A stretch of 64,000 bases of DNA from Platanthera guangdongensis (lineage: Eukaryota > Streptophyta > Magnoliopsida > Asparagales > Orchidaceae). Of the stretch, positions 10,411-22,699 are shown piece by piece. The stretch lies in assembly GCA_039583875.1 (NCBI GenBank), contig CM077153.1, positions 109,798,568 to 109,862,567 on the forward strand, given 5' to 3'. Both the position numbers and the translations under genes were made by a program. The notes beneath the pieces were generated by a model, which saw only the letters and a list, made by a program, of their open reading frames with translations, made no database searches and had not been told where the DNA came from. Position 1 is the first letter of the stretch. Every line of letters begins with the position of its first letter.

Positions 10411-11590
10411 CACCAGCTAATGGCTCGAGCACTGGGGGAAGGAAGGGAAAAGAGGAGACTGTCGAATAGTCGGTTACTAGCGGTCGTAGTTAAGGGATAG
10501 AAAAAGAGGCCGCTGGCTGCGACAACAGCAGAGTTCACCCGCTGTGGCTTAAATGCCACTCCTGCGATGAGCTTTCCTTTTATTCAAAGAGAATCAGTTA
10601 CACGAAGGAGAAAAAGAGATGAAGTCGGCCGGACTGCAAGCCACAAAACACTAGACTTGAGACCGCGATGCTTAACAAGAGAGCTCCTGGATACAAGTCT
10701 ACGTTCCTTGGGGAGTGCGCCATCCCGCTATTTGTACGCTCGGGGGCCTGCCCAAAGAGGCAGAGCTAAAGTTATCGGCTGCCCAGGGTACAGGAGAACC
10801 GGGCAGAGGTGTGGGGAAGCACATGAGCAGAAAAAGGAGAAAAGAGGGAAGCCACGCCGCCTGGCGGATTCCTCCTGGCGAGCTGGAGGCCTGGGTCTTG
10901 GGGCTTGACGCTGAGCAGGGTCAGCGTTGGAGGCGGCCTGACATGGAGACCACCCGACTTCGATGACGACCAGCCGACTTGAGCTTCGCGGCAGTTAGAA
11001 GGAATAGGCCGCCCTGTCTCTGACGACCAGTTGGCTTGACATGCTTGGCAGATAGAAGAACCAGGCCGCCCGATCTGGAAAGCTGTGCGAACTGGTCACG
11101 GATTCCGGGCTTAACATAATCCCCGCATATTTTTAAGTTTCAGAAAAACTTTGAGAATGTAGAACTAAGCCGGAGACCGCGACTGCCTTTAATGCATCGA
11201 CGTCTATAAAATCCCTTGACCCTTGTCATTCTTCAAGATCTCTGCCAAGCCACGGGTTGCTACTCACCACATGTGGTCAGAAGTTTTTAAGCCGACGCGG
11301 TCTTTCACACGTCATGTCGTCGATGCTACCCGTAATAAGAAGTTAACTGAGAAGAAAAAGTGCCGGAGCCGGAAACCGGAAGACTCTAACCGACAGCCTG
11401 CGAAGAACACTGAGAAGCCGATTAATCCAACGGCTTCTGGATCTGAAAAGAGGCCGACACAGACCATCGGCGAATCTTCGCAGGCTGCGACCAACCCTGA
11501 AGCGGTTTCGAAGGCTGCTACCAATCCGGAAGAAGTTTCGAAGTTTGATCCAGCACAAACTGAGACTGCCAAATCCTTTGAGGTAACTTA
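10411..11590 (+). mobile_element. Element X, left piece (unidentified)
   Basis: This segment lies between truncated chromovirus A and the LTR of B. It may hold an LTR-like region, with a GAATAAAAGG polyadenylation-like motif on the minus strand near 10580 or TATAAAATCC on the plus strand near 11205; the two readings imply opposite orientations and I cannot choose between them. The plus-strand frame from 11223 to 11590 encodes a basic, Ser/Thr/Pro-rich stretch (KKLTEKKKCRSRKPED) without a known domain. It is cut by the B LTR. A lysine/glutamate-rich coding piece at 52131-53770 may be its continuation. Confidence 0.35.
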
Positions 11591-12338
11591 TGTAAGACCC
11601 CCCTCCCCCTTACCAAGGAGGGCTACCGGATCTTATGCCCAGAATCGTCGTCTTACGGTGGCACTAACTCACGGGTTAGCCGACACCGCAACACGCCGAT
11701 CCTGCCGGCTAGTACGATCATTTAACCTGTAGGCCAATATGAGAAGAAAGAAGTAAAACAGTATATGAATCCATCAGTCCACAAGTCATATAGTACAATC
11801 ATAAATGAAATGAAAGATACATCAATATAGTCCACAGAAGAGTACAAGAAAGAGTAAAAAAGGGCTTATGCCCAGTACATCAAAATCACTCTCTCTCAAA
11901 ATAAATAAATGCGGAAGCTATAGTAGAACATCAGATCTCGTCCCACCTGAGGACGCACAGTAGTGGTAGTCGCCTGCTGAAGCGGTATCTGCTCTTCATG
12001 TCCTGCCTCCTCAACGTGCTGGTGCTCCATCTTTATGGGCTCCTAAAAATAGTTGGTCACCGACCATTAGTCAAAAAGACTAAGTCATTTCCTCCGCACC
12101 TCGCCCCGCAGCTCCCAGGCACCGAGCGGGAGGACGAAGCGGAGGACAACAAAGGGGTAGCAAAGTGGAAGCAGGTGACAGAATCTAACTAGAGTTGTAA
12201 TAAGTAGATGTTGTTCTAGTCTAGCAGTTCTAAGTATGGTACAAGTAGTAAGTAAGAGCAGTGCAGTAAAGGAAAGTAAAGGCAGCAGTAAAAGTAAGTA
12301 AATAACTAATCTACCACTATACTATCATCACAAACGTA

Positions 12339-12436
12339 CCCTAACTTATATAAATGCCCATACAAATATATAAGTTAGGGTTTCCAGGAAATTTAACTTA
12401 TCATATAAAAGAGCCCATACTAATTTATATGATAAG
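12339..12436 (-). repeat. Two AT-rich hairpins with GTATGGGC loops (B LTR)
   Basis: The first has perfect 14-bp arms (12339-12352 and 12367-12380, CCCTAACTTATATA and its complement). The second has perfect 13-bp arms (12397-12409 and 12424-12436). Both loops are 14 nt and on the sense strand contain GTATGGGC. They are repeated identically in the other LTR at about 48052-48149. Confidence 0.85.
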
Positions 12437-12960
12437 GATCTATGAAGCGTATGACCTAATATGAATGAATGTTATGATGCAATTTTATGCACAGGCAAGT
12501 GCAACTCACACACAACGACTCTGTGATCACAGACCTTTAGTTCCCACTTTTTGAGAGCTATCATCACTCTCGGGTACCACCGCTGTGGCTACGGCAGCAG
12601 CGGAGAGGGCGTCTCCGCTTCTAGACCGGTATGCACACTACCAAGCTTTAGACCCCTCTCATACGCCTCTGTACACGTCCAAGGTGCACTCTAGAGTCTC
12701 GCGTACGTACTTTGCTGACAAACCCGTCAGTCTTGTTGGGTCGGATGTATGTTATCGGGTATCGTCCTCTAGACCGCAGTGTAAAACAACCCACTGGCCC
12801 CTCTAACTCTCACAACCGCCTGGTGCACCGTACTGCCATCGGTGTGACGAATGGCCAGTACCGCATGCCCCGCCACGATATTTATGCACATGCAAGTATT
12901 TCATTCCGAGCCTCCCGCTCGCAGGACCAAACCCGTCCTGAATCCCTCAAACCCAAACCC

Positions 12961-13162
12961 GGGTGAGAACGCACATTAGTGACTTTATACCAACTCCCTC
13001 AAACCCTAAACGGGTGAGAACGCACATTAGTGCCTTTATACCAACTCCCTCAAACCCTAAACGGGTGAGAACGCACATTAGTGCCTTTATACTAACTCCC
13101 TCAAACCCTAACGGGTGAGAACGCATATTAGTGCCTTTATACCAACTCCCTCAAACCCTAAC
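12961..13162. repeat. Four 50-51-bp tandem repeats with telo-box motif
   Basis: Units start GGGTGAGAACGCA at 12961, 13012, 13063 and 13113, with a partial unit from 13163. The later units contain AAACCCTAA, the plant telo-box. The same array is in the other LTR from about 48674 to 48876. This is an LTR-internal repeat and not a telomere. Confidence 0.9.
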
Positions 13163-13280
13163 GGGTGAGCATATATCATGAATCTCTCCAACCCTACACG
13201 GGCGAGAAGGTACAACAATGTCCTAACCTATTAGACTATTCTTGTCTACGGGTTATTATACTTAGAGATTTAAGGTTAAT

Positions 13281-13371
13281 CGCAGGACTGCCCCCGGTAT
13301 TCCCTGTGAAGGGCTCTCAAGGGGCACTAGAAACTGTGTTGGGATTACGCCCAGCATTCCCTTTCGCAAGG
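13281..13371 (-). promoter_or_regulatory. 91-bp block conserved between the LTRs of B and D
   Basis: On the sense strand it reads from CCTTGCGAAAGGGAA to GGGGGCAGTCCTG. It nearly equals 28808-28898 and 39369-39460 in chromovirus D and 48993-49084 in the other B LTR. The surrounding LTR sequence of B and D does not align by eye. Function is unknown; the conservation suggests constraint. Confidence 0.7.
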
Positions 13372-15964
13372 ATATTTATTTTAGTTGATGGCTACCAATG
13401 TCTCACCCCAGCTCTCTTTATTGCTCTAGTACAACCCTAGTGACTTAAGGCGTTACCGGGAAACCGACGGTCTTCCGTCGACCCCACTCCAGTTGCTGAC
13501 TAAGACTTGCACTTTTGATCCCTCACTAAGACAATTCTACCCACCAGGGTTATTCATGTTGCACTCTCTTATTTCTGCCGATAATCAATCCCCTGGTAAA
13601 CCCTAAGGCAAGACCTATTTATGTTATATGCAGACCATGTCCTATTTTTAACCTAAAAATGTGATCTTCCAAACCTTAAGGCATCTTGCCCCTAAATATT
13701 TATCCTAGGGTGGTATGGACTAAGGGAACTACCCTATGAATTTTCATAATTTTCCTTGGCCAAATAATCCTTTAATTAAATCTTTTAAATTAATTACTAG
13801 GTCACTTTACACATGAAGTAGTATGATTTAACATCCACTGACATGGATAATTTTTCCTGAGTTGTGTAATGATAAAATATTGCTGTCCACAGAGTTTCAT
13901 AATTTTCCTTTAACTATTTATTTTCATTTCGTATTTAATACAAATTCACATAAATTCCATTTTCCAAATGAAGTATAGGCAATATGTAATCCAAAATTCC
14001 AGGAAATTTACAGAACATTTAAAACACTAATTTATGACTATTGGCAGAGTCGCATCAATTGTTATTGTGTAATGGCCTATAAAATTCCATTATAACATAT
14101 TTACCAAAAATGCCATTGTATTAATTTAACAACTAACAATACATCCATTAATTCTGAGAAATTTATACAAATCTAATAATACCATTTTATAGCAGTAGAA
14201 TATATTCCAAATTTTTCTGAGGTGCATATCCTTCATTTCAAGAATTAAATGAAATAAGGGTAAAATGGGCAATTTGAGATATTTAATCCAAAGGCTCTTC
14301 AAAACAGAGGTATCATATTTTTCCTAAGTCAAATGTAACCTTATATATACCTTGACAAAGTTGTAGGATTTGTGCTTGAGGAAAACCTATTTTCCAATTT
14401 TATTTCCAAAATAGCTATATTTAAAATAAATTCCAATAAATGGGATTTTTGATTCCAAAAATCACATGATTAATTTGAGGAATGAAATTTACCCTAATGA
14501 ACCACTGTAAATAATTCCAAGATCTTTGCATGCCACCATTTGGGCTGAATACACCATATTTGAATTTTTGCTATTTGCACACCAAGGCAAAACATGAACT
14601 AACACATGCAAGTGGATTCTCCAACATGCAGTGAACCTAAGGTGCTGAAATTTTTATCATACACCAAGGATGTCCCCATTGACCTACCACCAAAATTTGG
14701 GACCATGGGGAGGTATAAATCTCCATATCTTTCACTTATTTATATTTTGATATTTTGACAAAAACTATAGGAAAATTTGCTCCAAAAATTCCTACTTTTT
14801 GGCAGGGGCTAAATATGCCCTAATCATGCATGTAGCCAAAATGTGAAGCCACGGTGAGTATTGGTTTGACCAGGGCATCCAAATGAATTTCTGCCCTACT
14901 CTAGGACCAGTCCTAGGGGAAATGCCCTACAGGACTGTACACTACACCAAATCACACCTTTAAGGTGGCAAATTAAAGATATGACCATCAGCTACATTTT
15001 CATTGAGAGACTAAGTTCTGGAACTGCCTCTAAGAGGCCTAAAAAAATATGCAAAATAGCAGTAATTATGTGACAGAAATTCACTATTCATTACATTTAA
15101 TTAAATCATATAATTAGATTGCACGAATCTTAAAGCCTAAACCGACGGAATCGGTTCATATTCTCCAGTAGGTTAACGACTGAGATTGAGCCGACCTGGA
15201 GCGGTTTTGCCGGCGGTTTCCGGCCAGCTGAGGCGGCGCCACCTCCGGCCAATGGTGCCATCACCTTCACGGTGGTGGTGCCTATCATTTCCCGGCGATG
15301 GGGCGGCGGAAGACGGCGGCGACGGCGAACCCGAGCGATTTCTAAAACTTGGAAAACTCTCATTTTTCTCCCATGGCATCGGGCTCAGTTGAGCCCGATA
15401 TCTCTCCTAGTCGATCTAAGATGCTAGTACGGGTAGAGGTGAGGTGAAACGAACCTGAATTGGGGCTTGGCTGCGGGTCAGGCGGCGGTTTGCCGTGGTG
15501 GTGGTGCGCCGGCGAGCTCCACCCCGAAAGCTTGATTCTCCACCATTCTCCATGATCCAGCACTCGATTTCCACTCCCTTCTATCTCCTGAAGCTGTTGG
15601 TGAGGTCTGTTTGGACTGAGGTGGAGTATATGGGGAGGTATTTCCTATGTGAGCTCTGTTGAGCTTTGTTTGCTCTGCCCCTGCTGCCAAGTGGCACACA
15701 GCCCCGGTTTTCTGCTGGAAATGGAGAGGGGAGGTCGGCCACCTAGTTTTGGGCAGATAAAACCAGCTGATGGGGTGGCCATGTGGCCACCATTCCCTTC
15801 CTTTCCATTTCTCTCTCCTCCTTCCCTCAAAATCCCAATTTTACCCCCTTGCATGTATTCTCTCTCCTGATTTAGAGGGGTAGGACTGGTCTTGTTCACT
15901 TGGGCTGGCCATGGGCCAATTTTGGTGGGCTTGGTCCAATGGAAGATTGCTTGGTCTTCATTTC

Positions 15965-16180
15965 ACTCCTTTAGGTCAATTTGTTGACTTGTTGACTTGG
16001 GGAGTTGACTTGGTCAACCATGGTGGGTGGGCTGACCCTACTTGGTGGAAATGGGTCTAGTGGCACCACCCAACTTGGGTTGGGTCAAGGGGGTGCCCTA
16101 CTTAGGCCAATTGGGCCTATGAGTGTGAGTTTGACCAAATCAAGCCCAAGGTTGACTTTGGTCAATTGGGGTCAAAGTGT
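15965..16180. promoter_or_regulatory. Dense W-box cluster in the B LTR
   Basis: Five W-box cores (TTGACT or GGTCAA) lie within 44 bp at 15974-16017. More follow to about 16180, on both strands. W-boxes are binding sites of plant WRKY factors, so the LTR may be inducible. The other B LTR has the same cluster near 51690-51900. Confidence 0.5.
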
Positions 16181-16510
16181 TGACCTAGTGACATGCCCTA
16201 GGGTCCACTTAGATTGTCTTTAGGGTTAGGGCAATGTGGTGGGGTCATGGTGTGGCTAGGGTCCCCACTTAGGCTATTTTGACCTAGTTTGGCTATGGTC
16301 CTATAGTGGGCCCCACATGGCTACCACCCACTATCTAGGGTCAAACCTAGTTGATCCCCTTAAATTCACCCTAAGCCTAACCCAATCTAAGTTGAGGGGT
16401 CCAGAAGTAACATGGGATGTTACAAATTCCAATAAACAAGAAAATAATTTCGTCCCCGAAATTTAAGTTCGGGTCTACGGGGTTCTACTTGCAAGATTTG
16501 TTAAGAAATT

Positions 16511-19500
16511 TTAAAAACGTAACTTAAAAGTACCTGATGCAAATAGCTCCGGGTGTTGCTCCAGCATCAGATCCCTCGGCTCCCAGGTGTGCTCCTCCCA
16601 TCCATGGTTGGACCACAACACCTTCACAAGGGGGACCTTCTTCTTCCGCAACACTCGGATAGCTGTATCATCAATCCGGATCGGCTCCAATCTAACTGAT
16701 ATGTCAGGCTCTACCAGTCCGGCTGTAGTAGTAATGTGCTGCTCCGGCCGAAGGAGAGCTCTTCGCAAGGAAGAGACATGGAAGACGTCATGTAATGCAC
16801 CTAACTTCGGTGGCAGCTGCAGTCGGTAAGCCAAGGGGCCGATCCGCTCCAAGATCAGGTATGGCCCCATGTATCGTGGACTAAGCTTCTTGTGCCTCCG
16901 CACCCGAGGGACACCGTGTACTGGACGTATCTTCAAGAATACTCTGTCACCAACCTGGAACTCCACCTTCCGGTGCCGAGCATCATAATACTTTTCCTGC
17001 CTGCTCTGGGCCTCTAGTAGCCGATCTCTGATCAATCGAATCTGAGCCTCAGTATCCTCTATATAATCAGATCCAAGAGCCCTGGTATCCACATCCTAAA
17101 CCCATGATAGCGGTGTCCGGCATCTCCTCCCATAAAGTGCCTCGTATGGAGCCATCCTGATGCTAGCCTGGTGGCTGTTATTGTACGAGAAGTCAATCAG
17201 AGGCAGCAGCCTCTCCCAAGGCTTCCCCGTATCCAATATGCATAGTCTGAGTAGGTCCTCCATGGTCCGGATGGTCCGCTCAGTCTGTCCGTCGGTCTGC
17301 GGATGGAAGGCAGTACTAAAAGTAAGCCGAGATCCCAAGTAAGCATGCACGGCCCTCCACTCGCTCAAAGTGAACCAACCATCACGGTCCTAAACAATCG
17401 TCCTGGGGATGCCATGATATCTGACGTACTGCTCCACAAATAATCTCACCAGAACTGCAACTGGGCCATCCTTTCGAACTGGGATAAACCGCGCTACCTT
17501 GGTCAATCTATCCACTATAACCCATATAGAATCATGCCCAGAGTGGGAGCGAGGCAATCCGTGTACAAAGTCCATAGCAATGTCCTCGAACTTCCATTCT
17601 GGAACTGGCAGTGGCTGTAGTAAACCTCCCGGGCTCTTGCATTCTGCCTTCACACGCTGGCAGGTCTCGCAATGGGTCACAAAATCCGTGATCTCCCTCT
17701 TCATCCCGGGCCAATACATAGACCTCCGCAAATCTGCCCACATCTTGGTGATGTCGGGGTGCACTGAATATCTCGAGCAATGTGCCTCTCTGAGTATGTC
17801 ATCCCGGATACTGCCCCCTGCTGGTATGTAGATGCGCCCACGGAACCGAAGAAGATCATCCTGTAGCGTGTAGTCCTCGACCTTGCCCCTCTCTAGGGCA
17901 CTGAAAATCGGCTGTAACGCAGCATCCAACCACTAATGTGCTCGGATGCGCTCCTGTATATCATCGCCACTGATCACTGAGCTCAAATACTCTCTATATA
18001 CTACTGGCTCGGTCTCGGACACCATGGTAATGTGCATGTCCTCCATCATCTGTAGCAGCTCTATAGACATCAATCGGGGCTCCGGTCCAGAAGTGCCGGC
18101 CCTCCTGCTCAAAGCATCTGCTACCGTATTCGCTTTTCTCGGATGATAGTGGATCTTGTAATCATAATCACAGAGGAACTCCAGCCACCTCCTCTGTCTC
18201 AGGTTTAGGTCCTTCTGTGTATCGATATACTTGAGATTCTTGTGATCTGAAAAGATGTCACAATGAATCCCGTATAAGTAATGCCTCCATATCTTTAGGG
18301 CGAAAACAACAGCCCCGAGCTCTAGGTCATGTACTGGATAGTTATGCTCATGCTTCTTCAACTGTCTCGAAGCATAAGCAATAACATGTCCATGCTGCAT
18401 CAGGACTGCACCCATCCCCTGATAAGAGGCGTCCGTGTAGATCTGGAATCCTTCGCTCCCGGATGGAAGCGCAAGAATGAGGGATGAGATGAGTCGGTCC
18501 TTCAGCTCCTGAAAAGCCGTCTCGCACCACTCTGACCAAACAAAATCTGCGTCCTTCTTCGTCAAGGATGTGAGGGGGAGTGCTATCCTCGAGAACCCCT
18601 CCACGAACTTGCGATAATACCCTGCTAGTCCCAAGAAACTACGGATGTCAGATGCGGTCTTCGGCCGTGGCCAATCCCTCACTGTCTCTATCTTGGCCGG
18701 GTCCACTGCTAATCCAGCCCCACTGATCGTGTGCCCCAGGAAAGTCATCTCCTGCAACCAGAACTGGCACTTTGAAAATTTTGCGTACATCTGGGTCTCC
18801 CTCAGCCTCTGCAAGACCTGCGCCAGGTGCTCCGTATGGTCCTCCTGAGTCCGAGAATATATAAGGATGTCGTCGATGAATACAATCACGAAGCGGTGTA
18901 AGAAAGGCTCGAATACACGGTTCATTAGACTCATGAATGCGGCAGGGGCATTCGTGAGCCCAAAAGGCATCACCGTGAACTCGTATAATCCATAGCGTGA
19001 AATGAATGCCGTCTTCGGTATGTCCTCTTCCCTGATACGGAGCTGGTAGTAGCCGGATCGCAAATCTAGCTTGGAGAACCAGAAGGCTCCCTGCAGCTGG
19101 TCAAATAACTCATCTATCCGAGGCAGAGGATAGGTATTGCGGACCGTTAATCGGTTCAGCTCCCGGTAATCTATGCATAGTCGCAGTGATCCGTCCTTCT
19201 TCTTCACAAAGAGAACTGGCGCTCCCCATGGCGACGAACTGGGCCGCACAATTCCTGACTCGACTAGCTCCTATAGTTGAGTCCTGAACTCTGCTAACTC
19301 CCTGGGAGCCATCCTGTAGGGTGCCCGGGGCACCGGCCTCGCTCCCGGTACTAGCTGAATCCTGAAATCCAAGTCTCTAGCAGGTGGTAGCCCGGGCAAT
19401 TTCTCCGGGAATACGTCGGAGAAATCCCGGACCACCGGAATGTCTGAGATAGTCGTCTCTGCTCCCACCATCTCGAAGCAGACAAGATAAACTTCTTCAC

Positions 19501-19903
19501 CCTGCTCATGGGCCTTCACAGCCTGTACAGAAGATAACAGTAGGTGGCAGATATGCTGGATACCTTCAACGATAACATGAGAGTCGCCATGCCTTAGCGT
19601 GATCCTCCTGGACGGACAATCTATCTGAGCATGGTTCCGATGCAACCAGGCCATGCCCAAAATCAAGTCAAAGTCTTGCAGCTTTAGAATAGTTGCCGGC
19701 GCCTCAAATGCCTTGCCGCCAATCTCGGCCTCCATATCACAATGTGCAGTGGTCCGCAACTCTGACCCATCGGGTAGACGCACCCTCATCTTTAGTCCAG
19801 AAAACCTCTCCACGCCTTCGAGTCCGTCGATGAAGGCCTCAGATACGAATGAGTGCGAAGCACCCATGTCGAAGAGAGTATGGGCGGGCTTGCCGCTGAT
19901 CAT
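16511..19903 (-). pseudogene. pol: Chromovirus B pol (PR-RT-RH-IN-chromodomain)
   Basis: A nearly full-length pol in one frame, broken by in-frame stops near 19270, 17930, 17390 and 17094; at least two look like CAG to TAG changes. The protease has LFDMGASHSFVS (19903-19271), where the catalytic DTG has become DMG. RT has [13 protein letters not shown] and [13 protein letters not shown]. RNase H starts [16 protein letters not shown]. Integrase has [33 protein letters not shown] and [20 protein letters not shown]. The tail holds [33 protein letters not shown] and a chromodomain (VPLVKVLWSNHGWEEHTWE). It follows gag after an intron-like segment. Confidence 0.9.
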
Positions 19904-19911
19904 AACTATGC

Positions 19912-20007
19912 CTGAGGTTTGTTTACGTTAAAGTTAATTGTTATCTTATAGTTCTAGGTACTAAAAAAATTGAAAATTCAAGGAATTTAATCATTAACTT
20001 TAAGTAC
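19912..20007 (-). other. Intron-like segment between gag and protease (element B)
   Basis: The 96-bp AT-rich segment starts GTACTT at 20007 and ends AACCTCAG at 19912 on the sense strand. Unspliced reading stops at TAA immediately after the boundary. Removing it joins ...VIT-G to ...IVMISGKPAHTLF inside a glycine codon (phase 1), as in elements A and D. Confidence 0.6.
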
Positions 20008-21195
20008 CTGTGATAACCTACTCGGGGTTCCTCTGCTCTATGAGGTCCAAGGCGTATACCTGCTCCTGCTCACGTCTCCTGCCGTGATATCCCCAGCCTC
20101 GGCCTTGTCCTTGGCCTCGGCCTCGGCCCTGCTGTACTGGGGCCACTGGAGGTGGAGGAGGAGGAGGGGATGGAACCGATGCGGGCACTCCGACATAATA
20201 TGCCCGGGCTGGCGGCATCCGTAACAAACCACTTATCGGTGGCCTTGATCTTCCTGTCTCCTCGGATCATGCATCTGTAGAGGTGGGGGAGCCAATGCTG
20301 GAGGAGGCCCCTGCTCCTGCCTGAAGTTGGGACGATGACGTCCCCCACCCTTCCTGTATCTGATGGTCCTGCCTCTCTGAGATCCCCTGCTGCTCTCTCC
20401 TGATGTCGACCCATCAAATGGTCTCTTCCCTCCGGCTCGCACCATCAGCTGGTCAGCCTCTAGCTTCTTCACCATCTCAATGATCTGCCTAGATGTGCCA
20501 TGAGAAATGAACAGCAAGGCCTGCCTCAAATCGTCCCTGAGGCCCCGGTAGAACCTCTTGGCATACCTCCTATCATTGGTATCCTGAATCCCTGTGAACC
20601 TGGCCAAGTGAGAGAACTCTCTCTGATACTCTATCACCGATCTAGTCCCCTGCCTGAGGTTCAAAAACCTCTCCTCCAAGGCATCTCTGTCCATAGCAGA
20701 GACGAAGTGCTCCAGAAACACATCGCCAAACTCCTCCCATGATATCTCTGATAGCTCAAAGTCCACATATGTAGACTCCTGGACTGATTTCCACCATCAC
20801 TTCGCATGGGCCTCTAGCACAGAGGTGGCTAGAGGTACTGCCTCGCCGACTGGGTAGCTGATGCCTGCTAAGATCTCGTGTATGGCCTCCAGCCATTCTT
20901 CCGTCTTCACCGCATCCTCTGTCCCACGGTACGTCGGTGGGGACAGGCTCTTGAATGCACTCAGCCAGCTCGACCCCGGGTTTGGCTATGGGGCCGGAAC
21001 TTGCTGGGATCTAAAGGCATCCAGAATCGCCGTGAAGGTCTGCCCCATCACCCTGTGTAGGAATGGAGTGGCAGCTGGAGGGGGAGGAGCCACATTTTGT
21101 GGCGCGGCGACCTGTGGAGGTTGCATAAAGGTAAGGTTAAAATAGGACTGGCCTAACTCATTGTACTTTGTGGACCATTTATGTGACTTTTGCAC
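20008..21195 (-). pseudogene. gag: Chromovirus B gag
   Basis: The frame starts at MQPPQVAAPQNVAPPPP (about 21127). It continues through the gypsy gag core: TEEWLEAIHEIL, VLEAHAK, FLNLRQGTRSVIEYQREF and YAKRFYRGLRDDLRQALLF. Then come a basic linker and a zinc knuckle (C-Y-G-C-x4-H-x4-C, about 20190-20230), and it ends EQVYALDLIEQRNPE near the intron-like segment. TAG near 20990 and TGA near 20797 interrupt it, and a frameshift lies around the zinc knuckle. Only gag of this family in B keeps the knuckle; both gag copies in array E end before it. Confidence 0.85.
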
Positions 21196-21305
21196 ATGGG
21201 CACATCACTGCTTCCGCTACATATTTTGTCCGCAAACTAATGCTCGGGCGGGGGTGGTCCCATGTTGTGGACTTCTTTCTCATATGATCGTTGTTCAAGT
21301 GATAC
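21196..21305 (-). other. 5' untranslated leader of chromovirus B, cut at the PBS
   Basis: On the sense strand this leader restarts at GTATCACTTGAACAACG, which in the intact arrangement directly follows the 5' LTR. The last seven bases (GTGATAC on the plus strand, 21299-21305) are repeated at 47292-47298 on the far side of the inserted array E. Confidence 0.75.
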
Positions 21306-21447
21306 TGGAGCAACACCCGGAGCTATTCGCATCAGGTACTTTTAAGTTATGTTTTTTTTTAAATTTCTTGACAATTCTCGCAAGTGGAACCCCGTAGACC
21401 CGAACTTAAATTTCGGGGACGAAATTATTTTCTTGTTTATTGGAATT

Positions 21448-22699
21448 TGTAACATCCCATGTTACTTCTGGCCCCCTAAACTTAGATTGGGTTAGGCTTA
21501 GGGTGAATTTAAGGGGATCAACTAGGTTGACCCTAGATAGTGGGTGGTAGCCATGTGGGGCCCACTATAGGACCATAGTCAAACTAGGTCAAACTAGCAT
21601 AAGTCGGGACCCTAGCCACACCATGACCCCACCACATTGCCCTAACCCTAAAGACAATCTAAGTGGACCCTAGGGCATGTCACTAGGTCAACACTTTGAC
21701 CCAAATTGACCAAAGTCAACCTTGGGCTTAATTTGGTCAAACCCACACTCATAAGCCCAATTAGCCTAAGTAGGGCACCCCCTTGACCCAACCCAAGTTG
21801 GGTGGTGCCACTAGACCCATTTCCATCAAATGGGGTCAGCCCGCCCACCATGGTTGACCACGTCAACTCCCCAAGTCAACAAGTCAACAAATTGACCTAA
21901 AGGAGTGAAATGAAGATCAAGCCTTCTTCCATTGGACCAAGCCCACCAAAATTGGCCCATGGCCAGCCCAAGTGAACAAGACCAGTCCTACCCCCCCTAA
22001 ATCAGGAGAGAGAATACATGCAAGAGGGTAAAATTGGGATTTTGAGGGAAGGAGGAGAGAGAAATGGAAAGGAAGGGAATGGTTGCCACATGGCCACCCC
22101 ATCAGCTGGTTTTATCTGCCCAAAACCAGGTGGCCGACCTCCCCTCTCCATTTCCAGCAGAAAACCGGGGCTGTGTGCCACTTGGTAGCAGGGGCGGAGC
22201 AAACAAAGCTCAACCGAGCTCACATAGGAAATACCTCCCCATATAATCCACCTCAGTCTAAACAGACCTCACCAACAGCTTCAGGAGATAGAAGGGAGTG
22301 GAAATCGAGTGCTGGATCATGGAGAATGGTGGAGAATCAAGCTTTCGGGGTGGAGCTCGTCGGCGCACCACCACCACGGCAAACCGCCGCCTGATCCGCA
22401 GCCAAGCCCCAATTCAGGTTCGTTTCACCTTTTTACTCTTTCTTGTACTCTTTTGTGGACTATATTAATGTATCTTTCATTTCATTTATGATTGTACTAT
22501 GTGGCTTGTGGACTGATGGATTCATATACTGTTTTGCTTCCTTCTTCTCATATTGGCCTACAGGTTAAATGATCGTACTAGCCGGCAGAATCGGCGTGTT
22601 GCGGTGTCGGCTAACCCGTGAGTTAGTGCCACCGTAAGACGGCGATTCTGGGCATAAGATCTGGTAGCCCTCCTTGGTAAGGGGGAGGGGGGTCTTACA
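21448..22699 (+). repeat. LTR1 of array E, with 3.6-kb internal deletion
   Basis: It starts TGTAACATCCCATGTTAC and ends GGGGTCTTACA, the correct termini for this family, but is only 1,252 bp long. Against the 4.83-kb B LTR it jumps at about 22430 from the GC-rich block directly to the last ~290 bp. The tandem repeat, hairpins, conserved block and AT-rich part are missing. A polypurine-containing stretch (AAATTTCGGGGACGAAATT) precedes it. Confidence 0.85.

Larger units (their letters stand above)
11591..16424 (-). repeat. 3' LTR of chromovirus B (4.83 kb)
   Basis: On the sense strand it starts TGTAACATCCCATGTTAC at 16424 and ends GGGGTCTTACA at 11591. The start can fold on itself (GTAACAT/ATGTTAC). 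It is almost the same length as the 5' LTR at 47304-52130 and aligns with it throughout. Internal features include two AT-rich hairpins, a telo-box tandem repeat, a 91-bp conserved block, an AT-rich stretch (13600-15100), a GC-rich block (15150-15500) and a W-box-rich stretch (15960-16200). Confidence 0.9.

Noticed and set aside
12961..13162. Interstitial telomere repeat
   Set aside because: AAACCCTAA occurs once per 50-51-bp unit and is not tandem (TTTAGGG)n; the array is part of the LTR.
15130..15563. Proline/glycine-rich ORFs in the GC-rich LTR block as captured host exons
   Set aside because: Open frames occur on both strands, which GC-rich sequence gives by chance; no domain or start context supports a gene.
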